Below, one piece after another: positions 1 to 7,601 of a stretch of DNA of 57,757 bases. The notes under the pieces were generated by a model, which saw only the letters and a program-made list of their open reading frames with translations, had not been told where the DNA came from and ran no database searches. Numbering within the stretch: the stretch's first letter is position 1; the number at the start of each line of letters is the position of its first letter. Origin of the DNA: RGIG7213 sp045544195 (GTDB lineage: Bacteria > Bacillota > Clostridia > Oscillospirales > CAG-272); the NCBI GenBank assembly GCA_045544195.1, contig JAZPYO010000061.1:1-57757 (forward strand). The letters run 5' to 3'. A program made the position numbers and the translations under genes.

Positions 1-163
1 CCGTCGTGTCCGGATGTCTTCACTTATGTGATTCTAAAGGAATTGTCGAGATTCTTTGTTCGTTCTATATCTTGCATTTCTGCTCTATACTTCACTTCTT
101 ATCTCGTCTGTTATTCAATTTTCAAGGACCGAGTCGTTGCCGCTTCCTCGCGGCGACTCGTAA
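1..163 (-). promoter_or_regulatory. leader of a minus-strand operon off the left edge (probably rRNA)
   Basis: Read on the minus strand, transcription from the promoter at 164-192 would start near 157, immediately form a strong GC hairpin (arms about 130-143 and 150-160, cgagtcg pairing with cgactcg), then pass through ccttgaaaattgaataac (about 109-127), a sequence style typical of Clostridia rRNA leaders and spacers, and run off position 1. No plausible protein is encoded here on either strand; the short open frames are low complexity and lack ribosome binding sites. The rRNA assignment is inference, since the 16S or 23S gene is outside the window. A tRNA or other stable RNA operon is the alternative. 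Confidence 0.5.
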
Positions 164-192
164 ATATTACCACATTAATTCCGTTTTGTCAA
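164..192 (-). promoter_or_regulatory. sigma-A promoter, minus strand (proximal)
   Basis: On the minus strand TTGACA (187-192) is followed by 17 bases and TAATAT (164-169). This near-consensus promoter points left, away from nrdR, and would drive the leader at 1-163. Confidence 0.7.
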
Positions 193-265
193 TACCTTTT
201 TTCGCTTTTTTCTCCATTTTTCACACTCATCCGTGTGTGTCTTTGAGCGTATATTTTAATTATAC

Positions 266-296
266 ATTATATATTGCTTCAACAAAAAAATATCAA
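266..296 (-). promoter_or_regulatory. possible second (distal) minus-strand promoter
   Basis: Minus-strand TTGATA (291-296) lies 19 bases from TATAAT (266-271), or 17 from an alternative TATATA (268-273). Tandem promoters are usual for rRNA operons, so this would be the distal one. The long spacer and the A+T-rich background make it less certain than the proximal promoter. Confidence 0.4.
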
Positions 297-359
297 CTTG
301 TTTAAAAGTACGTTTATCGCCGTTTTTCACTATATATTGATTTTTTATTTCTTTTCATC

Positions 360-389
360 TTGACAAATTACAGATCATTATCGTATAAT
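360..389 (+). promoter_or_regulatory. sigma-A promoter for nrdR
   Basis: Perfect TTGACA (360-365) and TATAAT (384-389) are separated by 18 bases. The expected start site near 396 leaves a short untranslated leader containing aaagga (408-413) ahead of the nrdR ATG at 425. Confidence 0.75.
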
Positions 390-424
390 AAATTTGTACT
401 AATAATAAAGGATGGTAACACAAA

Positions 425-889
425 ATGAAATGCCCTTCTTGCGGATATGAGGACACCAAAGTCGTTGACTCCCGTCACACAGAGGATAATACGAGCATAA
501 AAAGACGCCGTATTTGTATAAAGTGCGGAAACCGTTTTTCTACATTCGAATATGTGGAAATGATGCCTATTATGGTAATAAAAAAGGATAAAACGCGTGA
601 GATATTTGACCGTTCTAAGCTCATGGGCGGTATTTTGAAGGCTTGTCACAAGCGTCCTGTAACATCTGCACAGGTTGAAAGCATAGTGAAGGATATTGAA
701 AACACCGTTAAAAATTCTTCAAAAAACGAAATATCCTCAGTTGCACTCGGAACTATGGTAATGGAGCGTCTTAAGAGCGTCGACGGTATAGCATACGTTC
801 GTTTCGCCTCTGTATACAGAGAATTCAAGGATGTTGACACTTTCCTTGCAGAGCTGAACGAGATCAAAAACGAAAATCTCAGCGATTGA
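425..889 (+). CDS. nrdR: transcriptional repressor NrdR
   Basis: NrdR is a zinc-ribbon/ATP-cone repressor that senses ATP and dATP and shuts off ribonucleotide reductase genes. The 154-residue product has the family's usual length. It begins MKCPSCGY, with the zinc ligands C3, C6, C31 and C34, the basic IKRRR stretch between the two pairs, and an ATP-cone domain over roughly residues 48-138. It has its own strong promoter and an aaagga ribosome binding site. No ribonucleotide reductase gene lies nearby, so its targets are elsewhere. The epimerase follows 18 bases downstream and may be co-transcribed. Confidence 0.95.
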   Translation: MKCPSCGYEDTKVVDSRHTEDNTSIKRRRICIKCGNRFSTFEYVEMMPIMVIKKDKTREIFDRSKLMGGILKACHKRPVTSAQVESIVKDIENTVKNSSKNEISSVALGTMVMERLKSVDGIAYVRFASVYREFKDVDTFLAELNEIKNENLSD

Positions 890-907
890 AGAAAGGGCAT
901 TTTTATT

Positions 908-1975
908 ATGAAGATCGTAGATATAAAAACAGAAAACATCCGTATCCCTTTGGTAACTCCGTTCAAAACGGCATTACGGACAACAGATCATGTTGACGAC
1001 ATTATCGTGCGTGTGTTCACTGACACAGGGCACGTAGGATACGGCGAAGCACCGCCCACCGCCGTTATAACAGGTGATACAAAGGCATCTATAACAGGTG
1101 CCATTGAGGATTTCATAAAGCCTTCGATAGTCGGATATGATATTGAAAACCTTGACGGAATAATGTATAAGCTGCACCATTGTATAAAGAAAAACACGTC
1201 GGCAAAGGCAGCCGTTGATATGGCGATATACGATCTTTTTGCACAAAAATGCAATATGCCGCTTTACAAGGTGCTTGGCGGAAGCAAAAGCGAGATCACG
1301 ACTGATCTTACGATAAGCGTAAACCCCGTAGACGTTATGATAAACGATGCAAAAAAGGCTGTCAGCGAGGGCTTCAAAACTCTTAAGATCAAGGTAGGTA
1401 AGGACGGAAGGGGCGATGTTGAGCGTATGAAGGCGATCCGCCTCGCCGTCGGAGAGGATATACTTCTCAGAGTAGATGCAAATCAGGGCTGGGGTGCAAA
1501 GCAATCCGTGCAGATAATATCGCAAATGGAAGCCGAGGGGCTCAACATAGAGCTTGTCGAACAGCCTACGCCCGCAGACGATTTTGAAGGACTTAAATAC
1601 GTAACCTCAAACGTACGCACCGCAATTCTGGCTGATGAAAGCGTATTTTCAGTACGAGATGCAGTAAAGATAATAACGGAGCGCGCCGCAGATCTTATCA
1701 ACATAAAGCTCATGAAAACAGGCGGAATATACGAAGCGCTCAAAATATGCGCGCTTGCGGAAACATACGGAATTGAATGTATGGCAGGCTGTATGCTCGA
1801 AAGCAAGATCGCCGTTTCCGCCGCCGCGCATCTTGCAGCAGGAAAGAGCATAATAACAAAAGCAGATCTTGACGGCCCCGCGCTTTGCAAGTACGATCCG
1901 TACACAGGCGGTCCGCAGTATCTGAACGAAAAAATAATTATGAACACCTCAAGCGGTATCGGTATCACGCTTTAA
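908..1975 (+). CDS. L-Ala-D/L-Glu (dipeptide) epimerase, enolase superfamily
   Basis: The enzyme would epimerise dipeptides such as L-Ala-D-Glu during recycling of cell-wall peptides. The 355 residues show the muconate-lactonising/enolase fold: KxK at K160/K162, metal ligands D190 (RVDANQGW), E219 (VEQP) and D243 (ADES), and the second acid/base lysine K267. The D320-L-D322 motif before GP is characteristic of dipeptide epimerases, which argues against chloromuconate cycloisomerase or o-succinylbenzoate synthase. The substrate dipeptide is not known. The last 21 bases, stop codon included, recur perfectly at 4929-4949, so the gene end is one boundary of the island downstream. Confidence 0.88.
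   Translation: MKIVDIKTENIRIPLVTPFKTALRTTDHVDDIIVRVFTDTGHVGYGEAPPTAVITGDTKASITGAIEDFIKPSIVGYDIENLDGIMYKLHHCIKKNTSAKAAVDMAIYDLFAQKCNMPLYKVLGGSKSEITTDLTISVNPVDVMINDAKKAVSEGFKTLKIKVGKDGRGDVERMKAIRLAVGEDILLRVDANQGWGAKQSVQIISQMEAEGLNIELVEQPTPADDFEGLKYVTSNVRTAILADESVFSVRDAVKIITERAADLINIKLMKTGGIYEALKICALAETYGIECMAGCMLESKIAVSAAAHLAAGKSIITKADLDGPALCKYDPYTGGPQYLNEKIIMNTSSGIGITL
1955..1975 (+). repeat. 21-bp direct repeat, left copy (epimerase 3' end)
   Basis: The 21 bases from GGTATCGGTATCACGC through the TTTAA stop end are identical to 4929-4949. This copy is the authentic 3' end of the epimerase coding region. It marks the left boundary of the insertion-like segment that carries the IS remnants and the glycosyltransferase. 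Confidence 0.85.
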
Positions 1976-2113
1976 TCAAAATCAATATTCAAGGCAGGCA
2001 AGTCATGACCGCCGGTAAAACCGTTGGCATGCACTTAGCCTATAAGGCTATTATGTTGGCGGCGCCTCAAGGCGCGCCGAAACAGCTTGCCAACCGCATA
2101 ACTTTTACAGGCT

Positions 2114-2138
2114 GCCCCACAAGTGGGGCGGTCTTTTA
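2114..2138 (+). terminator. rho-independent terminator within IS200-like end
   Basis: GCCCCA (2114-2119) and TGGGGC (2124-2129) form a tight stem with a four-base loop, followed on the plus strand by ggtctttta. It would stop transcripts running out of the nrdR-epimerase unit into the transposase antisense strand. Confidence 0.6.
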
Positions 2139-2609
2139 TTTGCCCTTTTTAGCCTGCTCACCCGTAAACGGGTCTATGTATTCTTGCATACTTATTTGAT
2201 CGCTTGCTATATCTTCTTGCAATTGATTTTTTATGTATTCCTGTATTGTTTTCTTGCTCTTCCCACCGTATCTACACAGTATCCTTTACACCAGAATTGT
2301 CTGTTGCCATATTTGTATTTTAAATTCGCATATCTGTCAAATATCATTAGCGAACTTTTCCCTTTAAATATCCCATTATTTGTGATATACTATATTTGGG
2401 CGATATTGACACCAACATGTGTATATGGTCTGTGCAGGCTTCTGCTTCTATTATTTCCACACCCTTATATTCACATAGTTTTCTCAATATCTGTCTTATA
2501 TCACTTTTTATTTTTCCATATATCACCTGTCTGGATATTTTGATGCAAATACAATATGATACTTGCAATTCCACTTGGTATGTGCTAAACTTTCTGTGTC
2601 AAGTTTCAT
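2136..2609 (-). pseudogene. tnpA: IS200/IS605 TnpA (Y1 transposase), frameshifted
   Basis: Y1 transposases cut and rejoin single-stranded DNA with a catalytic tyrosine. Reading through the frame breaks from an ATG at 2609, preceded by aaaggagg, gives recognisable TnpA: MKLDTESLAHTKWNCKYHIV, then RQVIYGKIKSDI, the HUH pair in DHIHMLV, MGYLKGK, SSLMIFDRYANLKYKYGN, and a C-terminal stretch with QEYIKNQLQE holding the catalytic Tyr. Three one-base losses break the frame: near 2530 before the RQVIYG block, near 2354 after MGYLKGK, and near 2260 after VDTVG. Total length is close to the family's 150-155 residues, so only frame, not domains, is lost. Confidence 0.85.
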
Positions 2610-2711
2610 TCTTGATACCCTCCTTTGATTTTAGTGCGGTTGGCGAACCTACACTAATTCTATCACAGGAGGTTTCTTTTTTCTACTCAACGCTAAAAGC
2701 TTTTTGGAACC

Positions 2712-2726
2712 ACGGGCATAACCCGT
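2712..2726. repeat. left-end hairpin of IS200-like element
   Basis: ACGGG (2712-2716) and CCCGT (2722-2726) form a hairpin with a five-base loop about 100 bases upstream of the tnpA start. The position and form match the left-end recognition hairpin of IS200/IS605 elements. Confidence 0.5.
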
Positions 2727-2750
2727 AGTATTCGTTAACGCAAAAATGAT

Positions 2751-2786
2751 ATGCACCCCAAAAGTTAGACACTTTTGGAGGTGCAT
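2751..2786 (+). promoter_or_regulatory. hairpin over the orfA ribosome binding site
   Basis: ATGCACC (2751-2757) pairs with GGTGCAT (2780-2786), and CCAAAAG (2758-2764) with CTTTTGG (2772-2778), leaving a 7-base loop and one bulged A. The GGAGG at 2777-2781 that would serve the orfA ATG at 2794 lies inside the 3' arm. In any transcript entering from outside the element this site would be hidden, a known way for insertion sequences to limit transposase made from read-through RNA. Confidence 0.6.
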
Positions 2787-2793
2787 ATTTTCT

Positions 2794-3131
2794 ATGGCAA
2801 AAAAGGATCAAAGCAGAAAAGGTACTCGACAGAATTTAAGATAGGTGTTATAATGGATATGCGAGAACACCGATTAGGCTATTGTGAGACAGTGCGGAAG
2901 TATGGCTTAGGACCGGTAGAGACTGGTGGAGCAAGTGCAATGCTACAAAAGTGGGAACGCATATTCTTGGAAGAAGGAGCCGAAGGTCTGATGAAAGAAC
3001 GCCGAGACAAAAACAATGCAAGCGGAAAGCGTGGTCGCCCACTAAAGCTTGACAAAAGAGTTGAAGAAGATCTTATTGCTGAAAACCAGAGACTCAGAAT
3101 GGAGATAGAATACTTAAAAAAACTGTGTTAA
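2794..3131 (+). pseudogene. IS3-family OrfA (HTH), frameshifted
   Basis: OrfA supplies the DNA-binding half of IS3-type transposases. From ATG 2794 the product starts MAKKDQ, then one base is missing in the A-rich stretch near 2810. The following frame gives KRYSTEFKIGVIMDMREH, GYCETVRKYG, then QKWERIFLEEG and a leucine-zipper-like C terminus ending EIEYLKKLC. Without the shift, translation could only begin at a TTG at 2775. The C-terminal end is fused to the deletion junction near 3130. Confidence 0.75.
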
Positions 3132-3738
3132 AACTGATGAAATCCCTTCATTTGCGTGGAAAACAGAGCAAAAAAGGCAAGTACCACTCCTACAAAGGAG
3201 AGGTTGGCAAGGTAGCAGACAATTTGTTGAAAAGAGATTTTCACGCAGATAAGCCTTTTGAAAAGCTGGCAACAGACGTTACAGAGTTTAAGATCGGCGA
3301 TGAGAAAGTATACCTTTCACCAGTGCTCGATATGTTTAACCGCGAAATTATATCTTACTCTATTTCTACAAGTCCCAACTTGCAGCAGGTTAGGGATATG
3401 TTGAATGGATTGTTTGAAAAGCTTCCTGCTGATGCACGACCTTTGTTTCACTCCGATCAAGGTTGGCAATACCAACACGCCGAATACCAACGACTTCTTG
3501 CCGAGCACATATGACGCAAAGTATGTCGAGAAAAGGAAACTGTATGGATAACGGCATAATGGAAAACTTTTTCGGTAGATTGAAGGTTGAGATGTATTAC
3601 GGCGAAAAATTGGAATCCCCTCGGGGATTCATTGAAAAGTTAGAAGAATACATACATTACTACAGCAACGAGAGAATCTATCTCAAATTAAAAGGAATGA
3701 GCCCAGTTCAATACCGAGCTCATTCACAAGCAATTTAA
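3125..3738 (+). pseudogene. IS3-family OrfB (DDE integrase), truncated and frameshifted
   Basis: The rve-type catalytic core is recognisable: YKGEVGKVADNLLKRDF, first Asp in ATDVTEF, second Asp in HSDQGWQYQ, and catalytic Glu in DNGIMENFFGRLK, ending VQYRAHSQAI. The N-terminal HTH and linker of about 100-120 residues expected between OrfA and the core are absent, so an internal deletion joins the two near 3130. A further frame break lies near 3512 (LLAEH then MTQSMSRK in another frame). All three acidic residues remain, but not in one reading frame. Confidence 0.8.
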
Positions 3739-3798
3739 TATTTAATTTTTGTCTAAACTTTTGGGTTCACTTCAAAATTGCCTGCCAACTTTTGATTT

Positions 3799-4731
3799 TT
3801 ATTTTAAATGCAATATTTTCACAATAATAGGTTTTAAAGTGCATTTCAAATTATATACACAAAGATCCTTTTTTTTGCGTACATTATCCGCAAAAAGTGA
3901 CCACTTGTAAGGCTTAAAAAGCGCCCTCGCCGATTTTTTTGATGTTTTTCCGTCACAAAGAAGATTAAGGTTATATTCCTCTATTGAATACACTTTTTCC
4001 TTTGTTACTCTGCTACTGAAATGAACTATCAAAATATTGTATTTTACATTATCGACCTTGAAAGTAGCTTTAGCATTCAAAATATCAAAACGTAGAAATT
4101 TCACATCAACAGGATAATACGCAAACATCGGACACAGTGAATCAACAGGACGAAGTCCGTAAAGAGCCATACTCAGTGCAATAAGCGGTTCATCCGCAGG
4201 GTCTTTAAAATATCTAAACTTATATTCGTAATAGTGATCCTTTATCTCGTTGCATTTATCGTAAATCTTGTTTAAAACTTCACTTTTTCTGAAAAACATT
4301 ATACCGCCGTGGATACCTATGCAATATGATATCTCGTTTGCGTATTTACCAATATCTTCTCTCTTAAAAAATCCGTTTTTTGAATCTAAAGGCAGCACCT
4401 TGCCGAAACATGATATATCATCTGCTCCTGCGAATTTTTCAAAAAGAATATTAAGATCCCCATACGCCAGGCAATCTGCATCAATAAAGATCGTTTCATC
4501 ATACGGAACTAGTTTTAATAAAGATATTTTATCTATGTACGTACATGTCGCATTTTCCAAAATAATAACGTCATCAAAAGCTTCTGTATAAGAATTTTTC
4601 CTATCGCAAATTATCGCAAACGAAAGTGGCTCAGTCGTAAAGAATTTATACGATTTCAAGAGATTTAATGCAATGCGATAGAATTGATCCCCTCCCGTCG
4701 CCATTGTAACAAATCCTCTCTTCATAGCCAT
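3799..4731 (-). CDS. glycosyltransferase-like protein with DxD motif
   Basis: This 310-residue protein resembles nucleotide-sugar glycosyltransferases of the GT-A fold, GT8-like. It starts with a beta-strand GFVTMATGGDQFY, has a DADC element in FIDADCLAYGD (about residues 82-92) that fits a metal/nucleotide-sugar DxD site, and later HGGIMFF, DEPLIALSMALYG and VHFSS blocks typical of acceptor-side regions. The acceptor and sugar are unknown. GGAGG lies four bases before the chosen ATG; an ATG two codons later is possible. It stands alone inside the 21-bp-repeat-bounded island, is richer in A+T than its neighbours, and has no partner glycan genes, which suggests acquisition by transfer. Confidence 0.6.
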   Translation of the reverse strand: MAMKRGFVTMATGGDQFYRIALNLLKSYKFFTTEPLSFAIICDRKNSYTEAFDDVIILENATCTYIDKISLLKLVPYDETIFIDADCLAYGDLNILFEKFAGADDISCFGKVLPLDSKNGFFKREDIGKYANEISYCIGIHGGIMFFRKSEVLNKIYDKCNEIKDHYYEYKFRYFKDPADEPLIALSMALYGLRPVDSLCPMFAYYPVDVKFLRFDILNAKATFKVDNVKYNILIVHFSSRVTKEKVYSIEEYNLNLLCDGKTSKKSARALFKPYKWSLFADNVRKKKDLCVYNLKCTLKPIIVKILHLK

Positions 4732-4928
4732 TTTTCCTCCATCTTTTTTTATAATTTTATCATATTTTTTTAGTTTATTTATACATATTTTTTGTAAATA
4801 TTAAAAAAGTAAACTAACTCCGGCGTTCTTTCACATTCACATTGTCAAAGTGCATTGTACAGAAAAATACCCTGTTTTTTGAAAAGTTAATTAAATCCCA
4901 TCACACATAACTCAAGGACAGGTTCAGA

Positions 4929-4949
4929 GGTATCGGTATCACGCTTTAA
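4929..4949 (+). repeat. 21-bp direct repeat, right copy
   Basis: Identical over 21 bases to 1955-1975, the epimerase 3' end, but here not attached to any coding region. The bases on either side differ from those of the left copy. The whole gap 4732-5132 otherwise shows only A+T-rich sequence and the promoter at 5055-5083. Confidence 0.85.
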
Positions 4950-5054
4950 GATAATTAACGCAAACAAAGCACGGATCAAGTCAGTTCTTTTTGACAAATA
5001 CACCGTGTTTTTTTGTGCAAAACGCTGAAATTATATATTTTTTTCGTTTAGTTC

Positions 5055-5083
5055 TTGCATATTTTACATTTCGCTGATACAAT
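5055..5083 (+). promoter_or_regulatory. promoter for the secreted dockerin/SGNH protein
   Basis: TTGCAT (5055-5060), 17 bases, TACAAT (5078-5083). The start site would lie about 40 bases before the gene's ATG, which has gaaaggg ahead of it. Confidence 0.6.
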
Positions 5084-5132
5084 ATCAAGATGAGGTATTT
5101 TACATTTAAATAATAATCACGAAAGGGTAATT

Positions 5133-7301
5133 ATGAAACGATCAGGCTTATTTTTAAAACTTACAGCTTTGACCTTGGTTATGTCTTTTCTGCTGGTATC
5201 CGTATGTGCTACGTTGAGCACCGAGCAGGACAGCGTATCGGCAACAACAGCCGGTGCATATAGCTTGGTTGACGGCTCCGACCTTGTTATCAAAAATAAC
5301 ACGGTATCGAACATCCCCACAGGCTCAAAAGCGTATTACGTTTTGGACGGCTTTGAAGAAACCGCATACGTATCGGATACAGAAGGAAAATACGTATCCG
5401 TAAATCAAAGGCTCGGAACGGGATACAAGATCACGTTCACAGCCTCGTCAGAATCACTCACTATTATAGTAAGCGGCGATCTTGACGGAGATACGTATCT
5501 TACCGCAAAGGATATAATCCGTGCGAAGAAATATCTGAGCACGTCATCTTATTCATTCGGAGTTGAAGCTATGGACTATAACTTCGACGGTAAATACACA
5601 AAAGAAGACCTTACGCTTATGGCTGAATACGCCGTATCCGAAAAAACAGAATATCCCGACATTGAATTGGTTGACGTACCGTTGGCTGAAAGACCCGTGC
5701 TCGATATCGGAACGGATTTCTATGCAAATATCGGTCTTTCATACGCTGATAACGTAATTATGCCCGTATACAGCAGCACGAACAGCGTTGTTTCGTTTGA
5801 AAGAAACGGCTCTGCTGAGCAGGTATGGCACTTCACACGCAATTCCGACGGAAGCTATACGATCAAAAACCTCGCTTACGATAAGGTGCTTGACCTTGCA
5901 GGTCTTATTGAGCCCGGAATGGACGTTAAGATATACTCACCGAGCGGATCTGACGGTCAGAAATGGAACATCGTTTACGCAGATGACGGAAAGCATTATG
6001 TAATTTACCCCAAAGGATCTGTGAATACGGTTCTTGACATTGAAGCAATGTCAAATGCCAATTATGCAAACGCCGCTCTCGGCGAGTTCACCGAATCCAT
6101 GGCGCAGAAATTCAACATTACAAAGTTTAACCTCAACACCTCAGCAAGCTACGTTGACATGGTATCCAAATCCGACCTTGGCGACGTATTCTACTCAACG
6201 CTCAGCGCAGGCGGAAAGCGTGTTGCTATAAGAGATACGAACGTACTGCTTTACACAGTAAAAAATCAGCCTGATGAAATGTGGAAATTCACTCGCCAGG
6301 CTGACGGCTCTTACGTAATCACAAATATGGCAAAGCCCACTCTTTCGCTTGACGTAGCGGACGCAAAGGCGGCAAATGCAACAAACGTTCAGATATACAA
6401 GACGAACAAAAGTGCGGCTCAGTGCTGGAATCTTTACATAAAGAACGGCTCTGTAATTCTGTCCTCGGCACTTTCAAATAAATTCGTTCTTGATATCTAT
6501 GCAGGCTCGTTTACGCACGGCGCAAACGTAGACATTTACACCTTCAACGACTCAGCAGCACAGAAATTCACTCTTGAAAAGATGACGGCAGATTACAGCC
6601 CCGTGCTTCCTAAAAACAAGCACTACGATATACTGTTTATCGGTAACAGCTTTACATGGTATCACAGCATGACAAACGGCAGATTTACACCTATCTGTCA
6701 GGCGGCAGGCTATGACGTGACCGTAAGAATGATAGAGCACGGCGGTGCATATCTGTCTGACTATATCGGCAGCGGAAAATATGCAGCAGAGGTCAATCAG
6801 GCTCTTGCAACGGGCGGATACGAATACGTTATAATTCAGGAGCAGAGTACGGGCGCTCTCGCACCGCGCACTGCAACCTTCCACTCTTCCGTAAGAACTC
6901 TTACCAACCTTATAAGATCGTACGGAGCAGAGGTAGTGCTTTATCAGACGTGGGGATTCCATCCCAGCAACGGCACAGCAAGCAGTCTTGGCGGCACCGT
7001 TGCTATGGAATCTCATATTCGCAAAGCTTACGATGATATCGGCTATGAGGTAGGTGCTATAATGGCACACGTAGGCGAAGCGTTTTCATCGGTTTACAGC
7101 GCTCACGGTCTTAATATCGACCTGTGGCTTGCCGCTGACAAATACCATCCGTCAACGCTCGGCTCTACGCTTGCGGCGTATACTATCTTTGCTTCGATAT
7201 TCAGAGTTGACCCAAGACAGGGAATAGACCATAACTTTGAATCGAACAGAGATACCGTAAACATACTCAGGGATGCGGCGTATAGGGCAACATTTGAATA
7301 A
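5133..7301 (+). CDS. secreted protein: dockerin-like, two ricin-type lectin domains, SGNH hydrolase (DUF4886)
   Basis: A 722-residue exported protein, probably acting on polysaccharide or an esterified glycan. Residues 1-37 form a signal peptide (MKRSGLF, hydrophobic core, Ala-rich end). Residues 115-168 look like a type I dockerin with two calcium-loop repeats: GDLDGDTYLTAKDIIRAKKY and YNFDGKYTKEDLTLMAEY. Two ricin-B-type lectin domains follow (about 199-333 and 345-485), with repeated W/QxW-like blocks such as AEQVWHF, GQKWNI and AQCWNLY. The C-terminal part (about 495-722) is SGNH/DUF4886-like, with the nucleophile block IGNSFTW and the D-x-x-H pair in DKYHPS. It is monocistronic, between its own promoter and a strong terminator. 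The substrate cannot be read from sequence. Confidence 0.8.
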   Translation: MKRSGLFLKLTALTLVMSFLLVSVCATLSTEQDSVSATTAGAYSLVDGSDLVIKNNTVSNIPTGSKAYYVLDGFEETAYVSDTEGKYVSVNQRLGTGYKITFTASSESLTIIVSGDLDGDTYLTAKDIIRAKKYLSTSSYSFGVEAMDYNFDGKYTKEDLTLMAEYAVSEKTEYPDIELVDVPLAERPVLDIGTDFYANIGLSYADNVIMPVYSSTNSVVSFERNGSAEQVWHFTRNSDGSYTIKNLAYDKVLDLAGLIEPGMDVKIYSPSGSDGQKWNIVYADDGKHYVIYPKGSVNTVLDIEAMSNANYANAALGEFTESMAQKFNITKFNLNTSASYVDMVSKSDLGDVFYSTLSAGGKRVAIRDTNVLLYTVKNQPDEMWKFTRQADGSYVITNMAKPTLSLDVADAKAANATNVQIYKTNKSAAQCWNLYIKNGSVILSSALSNKFVLDIYAGSFTHGANVDIYTFNDSAAQKFTLEKMTADYSPVLPKNKHYDILFIGNSFTWYHSMTNGRFTPICQAAGYDVTVRMIEHGGAYLSDYIGSGKYAAEVNQALATGGYEYVIIQEQSTGALAPRTATFHSSVRTLTNLIRSYGAEVVLYQTWGFHPSNGTASSLGGTVAMESHIRKAYDDIGYEVGAIMAHVGEAFSSVYSAHGLNIDLWLAADKYHPSTLGSTLAAYTIFASIFRVDPRQGIDHNFESNRDTVNILRDAAYRATFE

Positions 7302-7310
7302 TTGCGAATT

Positions 7311-7344
7311 GATCTCCCCTTATTCACAAGGGGAGATCTTTTTT
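7311..7344 (+). terminator. rho-independent terminator
   Basis: Perfect 11-bp stem GATCTCCCCTT (7311-7321) / AAGGGGAGATC (7328-7338), six-base loop, then six T residues. It ends the transcript of the 5133-7301 gene. Confidence 0.9.
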
Positions 7345-7448
7345 GTTTTTCCGATCCGATACAGTCGGTTTTTCGGAATATATGGTGAATTATGCCGAAT
7401 ACACACATTAGAAATAAAAATCTTTACAATAAAATCTTTTATTATATA

Positions 7449-7477
7449 TTTACAAAGTATGGTGTTTGATATATAAT
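7449..7477 (+). promoter_or_regulatory. promoter for the carboxypeptidase operon
   Basis: TTTACA (7449-7454), 17 bases, TATAAT (7472-7477). It leaves a leader of about 115 bases before the ATG at 7602, in which no riboswitch-like fold is evident. It may drive the long run of closely packed genes up to 16157. Confidence 0.6.
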
Positions 7478-7601
7478 ATAAGTTAAGTTTATTTTAAAAG
7501 CATATAAAAAGCGATCAAGAGATTTATTCAGCGTTAACAAAACTCACCCGAGTCTTATCAAATATTTAAAATGCCGCAGATGTGGCAGAATGGAGATCGA
7601 T

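Larger units (their letters stand above)
2000..2745 (-). mobile_element. IS200/IS605-type element, degenerate
   Basis: A single-gene element oriented on the minus strand, carrying a frameshifted Y1 transposase. The end beyond the transposase stop is full of small hairpins: AGCC/GGCT around 2037-2049, GTTGGC 2055-2060 with GCCAAC 2089-2094 enclosing GCGCCT/AGGCGC, and GCCCCA/TGGGGC at 2114-2129. The other end has ACGGG/CCCGT at 2712-2726. Such imperfect subterminal hairpins, rather than long terminal inverted repeats, are how this family is recognised and cut. Exact ends cannot be set by eye. Three frameshifts mean it cannot move itself. Confidence 0.7.
2747..3774 (+). mobile_element. IS3-family (IS150-like) element, internally deleted
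   Basis: Both terminal inverted repeats are visible: 2747-2771 and, inverted, 3750-3774, sharing TGA, then ACCCAAAAGTT and AGACA with a few mismatches. Each end is flanked by AAA (2744-2746 and 3775-3777), consistent with a 3-bp target duplication, though the surroundings are A-rich. The element is about 1.03 kb against roughly 1.4-1.5 kb for complete relatives, because the OrfA/OrfB junction and N-terminal part of OrfB are missing. With both ends present it could in principle be moved by a transposase supplied elsewhere. Confidence 0.8.

Noticed and set aside
6..305. Open frames of 72-99 residues at the left edge on the plus strand
   Set aside because: Low-complexity, no ribosome binding site, and they lie antisense to the promoter and leader structure.
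2347..2574. 75-residue frame as an intact small gene
   Set aside because: It is the middle piece of a frameshifted IS200/IS605 transposase whose remaining parts are readable on both sides.
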